Positions 57,691 to 64,000 of a stretch of DNA of 64,000 nucleotides are shown here, piece after piece. Below the pieces are notes generated by a model. That model did no database searches and was not told the origin of the DNA. It saw only the letters and a list, made by a program, of their open reading frames with translations. Made by a program: the position numbers and the translations under genes. The DNA is from Isoetes taiwanensis (Eukaryota; Streptophyta; Lycopodiopsida; Isoetales; Isoetaceae), in assembly GCA_021234155.1 (NCBI GenBank), contig JAJEKV010000396.1, positions 64,001 to 128,000 of the forward strand, given 5' to 3'. Numbering within the stretch: the stretch's first letter is position 1; every line of letters begins with the position of its first letter.

Positions 57691-59073
57691 TTACATATTT
57701 AATTGCTTTAGAGTCCAATATGTCTCCAACTTGCAATTGTTTAAGAAAGATGCATCATAATGTTATCAAGGTGACAATCTAAAAGTAAATTAAATTGTTT
57801 TGTTGGTTTGTTTATTTGGAGCAAATTGATGTACATTTTTTCAATAAAATGGGTGGTAGAAAGAGAGGAATCTATATATCTCTTAGGGCATCAAAAGCTT
57901 GTTCAAGAATTTGCTAGCAGGGTAAATTACTACCTAAAATTTGACCTTACTATGAAATTGATCCAATCGAGCTTTTTTAACACACTAGAATGTGAGTGGA
58001 CTATTGCACCTAGTTGATTGTTTTACCTTGAGCTATCCAATGTTATTTCCTCATAAATAGAATCTCCAACTTCTTAACCTAGCAAACCAATACTGTTTAC
58101 TCAATGATCTTATCGTTATTGCCATAGGTAATGCCATGGGTGGCGGCCTTTTGTGGTTGTCATTTGCTTCATGATTTTGTATGATTGCTTGATTGCAGCA
58201 TCAAACATATGCAAATGACATTCTTTTTGGGGCCACAGTGCTTTGCTATGATGTCCTCTATCATCTTATTTATCCTCTCTTACCATATGTTCTATAGTTT
58301 CCCGTATTCAATTCATAATGGCTTTCTTATTTACTTCTTCTAGTGGTGAGGGACGCCTAAATATTGTGTAATTAACAATGGCCAATAGCATACCACCAGT
58401 AGTATATCACTTACTGGTTATGACGTTCCAAACTATAGATTCATTTTATTGATTAAATTTTCGTTTCACCTGTATGCTCTCTTTTGGGTATGAATATTAT
58501 TATTGTAATATATTACTGTTTAAGACAAGGGGCACAAAAGGATGTGACTACATGCAGACCAATTACTAAGCAACTTACTAAGCTACTTGCATGGCTTGCT
58601 TGGTTCTTAAGGTTGTAATGTATAAAAGCCAATTCAGTTCAGTTCAATTCAATTCTTTAACCGGGAGGCTTTTCCATCGTCTCATTAAACCCAACACATC
58701 CTACTTGCAAAATTCCAATAGTGGGTCAGCCAACCACGTAGTGAACAAGGATGGATGTGGTGGTTTCCTCTAGCGCGGGTATGTCCTTTTAGCTGACTAA
58801 CAATAGTGACAACAGCATTTGAAACACTATTTTAATTGAGCCCTTCAGTTCACAGCAAACTTTAGTTGAGTCCAGGAGACACACTCTTGTACTTCTTAGT
58901 TGCAGGGAAGTTCTCGATCTTGGCAGTTTTCGTTTTAGTTCCATTGTAAATTAAATATGCTCTCCCCTGGGTTTGCTCCAGTTGTGAAAATATCATGGAA
59001 CACTCAAAGTCCCACTATATTGTCACTCGTTTGACAATCCATAGAACTACAGAATGTTGGTATATTGGCATGA
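57691..59073. other. Spacer, 3' side of PPR gene
   Basis: No gene recognised. A short AATTC/AGTTC run lies at 58633-58654. The part nearest 59073 is the 3' flank of the minus-strand PPR gene. Confidence 0.4.
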
Positions 59074-61077
59074 CTAAGAGGCAGCATAGAGATTTAACAA
59101 TGATATATGCAATACAGAATTACCAGGGTCCATTTCAAAAGCATGTTCTGCAGCCCATGCACCAAGTATTTTATTTCCATACAGTGTGGAAGCTCCAAGT
59201 AGAGTAGTCCATTCACTAGTATTGGATTCTAAGGGCGATGCATTAGTTAGGTCTTCGGCCTCTGTCAGCTGCCCTGCCCGTCCAAGAAGATCAATAATAC
59301 ACCCATAATGCTCTATTGCAGGTGTAATTCCATGGTTTGCACTTAAAGAGCTAAAATAATGATGCCCTTCACATAGAAGGCCCACATGACTGCAAACAGA
59401 GAGCACACTAATAAATGTCACCTTGTTTAATTTCACTCCCTTTGTTTGCATAGCATGAAAATGTTTAATTGCGCCTTGTGCATTTCCATTTAAAACACAT
59501 GCTGCTATTATTGCATTCCACAAGGCTGTATCCTGCTGTGCAGCTTTATTAAACACTTCATTTGCTTTAATTTCATCTCCACATTTTCCATACATGTTGA
59601 TGAGTGCAGTACCAACGAAAACATCAGATTGGAGTCCAGTGTCTAGGATCTGGTTATGAATCCACATACCTTTTGATAAGGCTGCCACATTTGCACATGC
59701 CTCCAAAACACTTGTGACTGTAACATCATCTGGTGGCATGTTTTGGATATGCATTTGCTGAAACATGTCAATCGCCTCCACATAATGCCGATGCTGTATA
59801 TATGCATGAAGAATGGCATTCCATGATACCACATCCTGTTCTGCCATGATATGAAATACTTGGCATGCTGCATCTATCTTTGCACAGTTCCCATAGAGGC
59901 TTATCAGGGCATTTTCTAAAATGGTTCCTGAGCAAATACCTCTACTAATGATGCATGCATGCAATAGTGTTCCTTTTGCTAAATCAGCCATATTGCTGCA
60001 AGCATCAAGAGCACTAATAAAAGTAACATTGTTTGGCTTCAAACTTTCTTGTCCTAAAGCATCCATGAGCTGTATTGCTTCTTTGCAGTAACCATTCAGC
60101 GTATACACAAATATCATGCTGTTCCACAGCACAATGTCGCACTTTGTGGCCCTATAGAAGAGTTGGCAAGCACCTTCAAGGTTACCGCACTTACCGTGCA
60201 TACTAACAAGAGAAGTTCTAACAAGGATGTCAGTTTCCATACAATTATGAATAAGAACAGCATGTAAAAATATGCCATGTGGTAAATCAGCTGAGAAGAT
60301 GCATGTCTCAAGAAGATTTAGGAATGTTATCTTATTAGCCTTCTGTTTTCCCATGTTCATTTGTTCAAAAAGGTGAAATCCTTCCCTGCAATCATAATTG
60401 TGAGCATACACTGACAACATGGCATTCCAGGATACCAAATCCTTTTGGTTAAGTTTGTCAAACACGGCCCGGGCATCATCCACTCTATTGCATTTCCCAT
60501 ACATTGTGAGAAGGCCAGTACCAACAACAACATTTGCCTCAAATTTTTTATTAATAGTAAATGCATGTATAAGCTTACCTTCAGGCCAATTAGCACAGGC
60601 ACAAAGGATATTCACAAAAGTGCAGCTGTCAGGTTCAATATTATTATACTGCATCTGATAGAAGAGTTCTATAGCATCTTTAGCATGCTCATTCTGAAGG
60701 TATGCTGCTATGATCGCATTCCATGAAAAAACATTCTTTTGAAGTATGCCATCAAAAACAGATCGGGCATCCTCCAGACTTTTACACTTACCATAAATAT
60801 CCACAAGCAAGTTTCTCAAAAACGTATTTTCTTGAAACCCCCTGGAGACCATGTGCTGGTGCACCCATGCAAGATCTGATAGCCTCTTAGAATCTCCACA
60901 AGCACATAATATAGAAGCATATGCATTTATATCTTCTATAATATCTCCTCTGTGCAGACGACCCAACACTTCTTCTAAACTCCCTTTCCTGCATAATGTC
61001 CCAATATCCTCATATCTAGAAAGGTATTTATGTCTAGTCTGATGCAATTGGACATGGCATCTCCATCCTGAATCCAC
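59074..61077 (-). CDS. PLS-class pentatricopeptide repeat protein, ends in E domain
   Basis: This 667-codon frame is a string of PPR motifs of the PLS type, with repeated cores such as VFSWNAIIAAYLQNEHAKDA, GLLTMYGKCNRVDDARAVF and VSWNAMLSVYAHN. It finishes in an E-type region (SEWTTLLGASTLYGNKILGA, then LLNLYAAS). PLS proteins bind organelle transcripts and specify RNA-editing sites. There is no E+ or DYW part: the stop falls where IYAA(A)G usually continues, so it is a short E form or truncated. No in-frame ATG occurs before about residue 75. Position 61077 is GTG with a TGA six codons upstream, so a 5' exon or a lost start must be assumed. No internal stops, so the frame is probably under selection or recently so. 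Confidence 0.88.
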   Translation of the reverse strand: MDSGWRCHVQLHQTRHKYLSRYEDIGTLCRKGSLEEVLGRLHRGDIIEDINAYASILCACGDSKRLSDLAWVHQHMVSRGFQENTFLRNLLVDIYGKCKSLEDARSVFDGILQKNVFSWNAIIAAYLQNEHAKDAIELFYQMQYNNIEPDSCTFVNILCACANWPEGKLIHAFTINKKFEANVVVGTGLLTMYGKCNRVDDARAVFDKLNQKDLVSWNAMLSVYAHNYDCREGFHLFEQMNMGKQKANKITFLNLLETCIFSADLPHGIFLHAVLIHNCMETDILVRTSLVSMHGKCGNLEGACQLFYRATKCDIVLWNSMIFVYTLNGYCKEAIQLMDALGQESLKPNNVTFISALDACSNMADLAKGTLLHACIISRGICSGTILENALISLYGNCAKIDAACQVFHIMAEQDVVSWNAILHAYIQHRHYVEAIDMFQQMHIQNMPPDDVTVTSVLEACANVAALSKGMWIHNQILDTGLQSDVFVGTALINMYGKCGDEIKANEVFNKAAQQDTALWNAIIAACVLNGNAQGAIKHFHAMQTKGVKLNKVTFISVLSVCSHVGLLCEGHHYFSSLSANHGITPAIEHYGCIIDLLGRAGQLTEAEDLTNASPLESNTSEWTTLLGASTLYGNKILGAWAAEHAFEMDPGNSVLHISLLNLYAAS

Positions 61078-61486
61078 AGAGCAAAGGATGGTTCAACAAG
61101 ATCCAAAATAGGAAAATAATTCGCAGTAAAAATGCATACTACTTGATAAACTCTTTACCCAGCATTTGATTCTCTCTTGTTTCAGCATAAATGTATCATC
61201 AAATGTCCTCCAGAGAGTTTCTAGAACGATCTCTTTACAATGATCAACTGGAAGACAATAGTCATCCTCGTTTTCTCCGTGTTTCTTTTCAAAATAGCAT
61301 GACTGGGCTTAATGAAGACCCAAAATGCAGTTGTGTCCGCCAAGGTTGGCATTCTGTGGAAACAGGGTTCGTCCATCGTTCTGGGTGATAAACCAGAGTT
61401 GAAAATTTTGCTTCAGAAGACCATTGACAAAAACCTAAACAGTTAAAAATAAAAAATCAGCCAAACATACCTGTTTGAAATATAAA
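61078..61486. promoter_or_regulatory. Shared 5' region of two divergent PPR genes
   Basis: The two PPR genes point away from each other across about 410 bases, so both promoters or 5' untranslated regions must lie here. I cannot pick out a TATA box with confidence. A 51-codon minus-strand frame starting MDEPCFHRMPTLADTT (about 61372) could be a 5' exon of the minus-strand gene. Confidence 0.45.
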
Positions 61487-63479
61487 ATGGGCGCCGGAAG
61501 GCTCTGCGCCATCTTGGGCCGAGCTTGGAGACTTGGAAATACTGCTGCAGGAGCTGCTGGCGGTTTACATAATCAATGTAAGTCACAAACTCCATGCCTG
61601 CTCGCTTCAGTTAAGCAGTCGTTTAGACTCATTTCCTCACAGTCTCTCAGACAATCTGAAGCTATATTAGGGATGCCCATGCCCATAACTGGTTTAAGCA
61701 AAGAAGATGAGGGCATTGATGATGAAGAGTTGGAAGCTTATGGAGATGAACCAGGCATAATCCAGGGTGTAGAACTGGAGGATCAAGGAGTCTTGGCCAG
61801 CATTTTGGGCACTGCAGCTAGAAAGGCAGGCAAGTCTAGTGATCCTATAGTTGATACTAGGATTGCAAATGGGTTATGGAAAAGGTTAGGACCTTTGAAG
61901 TTTCGGCATGCTGCGCGGTCTGTTTCTATAATCAATCATTGGATTGCGGAAGGTCACGAGCTTACCAAAGGAGCTTTGATCATTATCCTTGTTAGGATGC
62001 GGCGGAGACGGAGGTACGAACAAGCCCTCAAGGTGATGGCCATGTCTTTGCTTGCTTTGCTTCACGTTTTCTTGTTCCATGCTCTGTTCAGTTTGATGCA
62101 TGGTATTACAGATTTTTAAATTCTGCATTGTAAGTCTCTTAAGGAACTTTTTAAATTCTGCATTGTAAGTCTCTTAAGGAACTTGTTTGCAGATTATGGA
62201 GTGGATACAGAAATCAAAGTTCATTGAATATGACCAGAGGGATGCTGTTCATCATCTAGATTTGATAACAAGGATAGGGAAACTTGCACTTGCCTTGAAT
62301 AAGTTGGAAACCTTATTACCAGAACAGAAAACTGAAGTGGCTTATAATGTCATCCTTTCAGCGTTTCTGAGAGAGGATAAGGTGGAACTTGCTGAGAAAT
62401 TTCTGAGAGACATGAAAAGATTGGGAGTCATCAAAACACATACTCCTTTCAATCTGCTAATCACTCTTTATAATCGTAAAGAATTGCAAGAGAGAATTCC
62501 TTCTGTCCTTGAAGATGCAAAAACTCTCGGTATTGCTCCTGACATATGCACGTACAATATACTTATGGGCGTCAAGTGTAAAATTGGAGATATCAAAGAG
62601 GTTGAGAAATACTACGATGAATTGGTTTCAATGGGCGTGAAGCCTATACATACGACATGTGCCATGCTGGCCCATGCTTATATTAAAGCTAATATGCCTG
62701 AAAAGGCAGTTCCAATTCTTCAGGAAATTGAAATGAAAGCAAATAGTGGATATTTTAGGAAGCACAGGATGACCTATGAGGTTTTAATGACAATGTATGG
62801 GTCTCTGAAGAAAGCTGATCAGGTTGAGAGAATTTGGAATTTTTTGTGTGAGAGAAGGTGGACCACAAACTACAGTCACATTTCTTATCTTGAATCCTTG
62901 GGTAATGCAGGCGCTGTTGCAAAAGCAGAGGAACATTTTAAGACACTAGATGTGTCAAATAATCCTTCTTTTACCAGCCATGCTGATTTAATTGTCAATG
63001 CACTGCTTGGAGTATACGCAAAGCAGTCATTGGTATACAGAGCAGAAGTTTTTGCAAGTCGCATGTACCAGCAATTCCGGATTGAACCAGATGGTTCCAC
63101 ATATCACCACCTTATACGGATGTATGTCAATGCTGGTAATCTTGATAAGTCCCTAGAGACTTTTAGGAAAGCTCAACTGGAAGGTTGTAGAAGTAAGCGT
63201 TGGAAGCCGTGGACAGCATCATTTAAACTGGTACTTGATTTGCTTGTTGAAGCAGGAGATGTCTCTACAGTTGAGGAACTTTTTGCTTCATGGAAGAGAG
63301 ATAAGTGCAAGATGAATATCCAAATATACAATGCTTTGCTTAGTGTATACATAAAGGCTGGGAAACCAGCGCCGCCTGACATTATGCAAAGAATTAAAGA
63401 TGAAGAACTGGTACCAAATCAGAAAATGCAGGAGCTCCTTTCTCAATTAAAACCAGTAAAAAGGTGCTTAGCAAGTTAG
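61487..63479 (+). CDS. P-class pentatricopeptide repeat protein, probably mitochondrial (two exons)
   Basis: Exons 61487-62032 and 62193-63479 join across a 160-base GT-AG intron (ALK|IMEWIQ) to give about 610 residues. The start is ATG 61487 (MGAGRLCAILGRAWRLGN...); the N-terminus is rich in Arg, Ala and Ser and lacks acidic residues, as in organelle targeting peptides. An acidic stretch follows (EDEGIDDEELEAYGDEPG), then about ten P-type repeats (for example TYNILMGVKCKIGDIKEVEK, TYHHLIRMYVNAGNLDKSLE). The lead-in RRRRRYEQALKIMEWIQ followed by DLITRIGKL is characteristic of a conserved plant P-class group thought to act in mitochondria. No stops or shifts; likely functional. Confidence 0.92.
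62113..62182. repeat. 35-bp tandem duplication in the PPR intron
   Basis: TTTTTAAATTCTGCATTGTA...AAGGAAC occurs twice head to tail at 62113-62147 and 62148-62182, directly before the acceptor. Each copy contains TTGTAAGTCTC, a donor-like word. Confidence 0.9.
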
Positions 63480-64000
63480 ACGTGCAGATTGTATTCGTGT
63501 GAAGCGCACCAAATACTTTTGTGATTACAAGTTTGAGCAGTTTAGCATTGCTGAAATAGTCTATGCACGTCAAGACTTTAGAGAGGGCATCTAAACGTCA
63601 GATGCATCAGTGCATTGATAGCAGCATTTGAATGTCTTGTTGAGCGGACATTCATGAAATGTCCCAGTGTTCCTCCATACTCTCATTGTTGATCATCATA
63701 CAAGGATGGTTGGTCTAGAAATAAGAACTCTGCTAAAAGGAAACCCTGTTATTGCCACCATATACATAACATTCAAAAAGCCTACAACACCTAAAAATTA
63801 TCCCAACTTTGCACAATTTTTTCTAGTAATGAACTACTTTATTTTCTCGAGGTTTGTCCAATTTTTGAGGAATATTTTATATTTGGTATGTATTTGAACG
63901 GGCAAAACATTGGCTCCCCTTTAGGGGTTGGATTCCAACTAATTGCCAGCTGAAGATCCTGCCTTGCTTGTCTATTTTGTAAGTCAAATACCATAACAGT
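63480..64000. other. 3' flank of PPR gene
   Basis: No further gene recognised. A 76-codon plus-strand frame at 63667-63897 is unrecognised and probably chance. Confidence 0.4.

Overview
This is nuclear DNA from a land plant. The evidence is a purine permease gene, two pentatricopeptide (PPR) genes, remnants of importin-beta and strictosidine-synthase-like genes, chromodomain Ty3/gypsy retrotransposons, and a piece of plant mitochondrial rRNA genes moved into the nucleus. Genes are sparse and repeats are nested several layers deep, so the genome is probably large. The wording of the PLS-type PPR protein resembles fern or lycophyte proteins more than flowering-plant ones; that is an impression, not a proof.

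Layout. 0.5-1.6 kb: a purine permease gene (minus strand). About 3.9-23.8 kb: a stack of nested transposons. An old minus-strand Ty3/gypsy gag is split by a plus-strand chromovirus (4481-23308, 5-bp target duplication ATATC). The 5' LTR of that chromovirus is split by a Helitron-like element (5139-11453) whose empty site is preserved in the 3' LTR. The Helitron carries gene pieces (importin-beta, a possible lectin-receptor-kinase exon, other spliceable exons), and the importin piece is itself split by a 246-bp hAT-like MITE with an 8-bp duplication. The integrase of the chromovirus is split by a 5'-truncated L1-type LINE with a 17-bp duplication.

26.8-30.0 kb: a decayed gene for a transposase-like protein with three conserved Asp positions, from a family I cannot name with confidence. 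32.1-35.6 kb: a second LINE of a different lineage. 35.76-35.96 kb: a MITE with a 9-bp duplication, followed by a local tandem array. 38.2-40.2 kb (minus): a multi-exon gene for a coiled-coil protein with a RING-like cysteine/histidine cluster and a basic tail, function unknown. 41.85-48.5 kb: a second chromovirus, cut off in its reverse transcriptase. A chimeric mitochondrial rRNA insertion lies in its integrase, and its 3' LTR is joined tail-to-tail to an inverted relative. 49.8-50.5 kb: a non-autonomous hAT element with a perfect 8-bp duplication. 51.7-52.3 kb: a strictosidine-synthase-like pseudogene. 55.2 kb: a long hairpin.

59.1-63.5 kb: two PPR genes head to head (minus 59074-61077, plus 61487-63479). 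PPR proteins act on organelle RNA. Apart from the permease and the two PPR genes, and perhaps the coiled-coil gene, I see no clearly intact host gene. The rest is transposons, their debris, captured gene fragments, and unassigned spacer.
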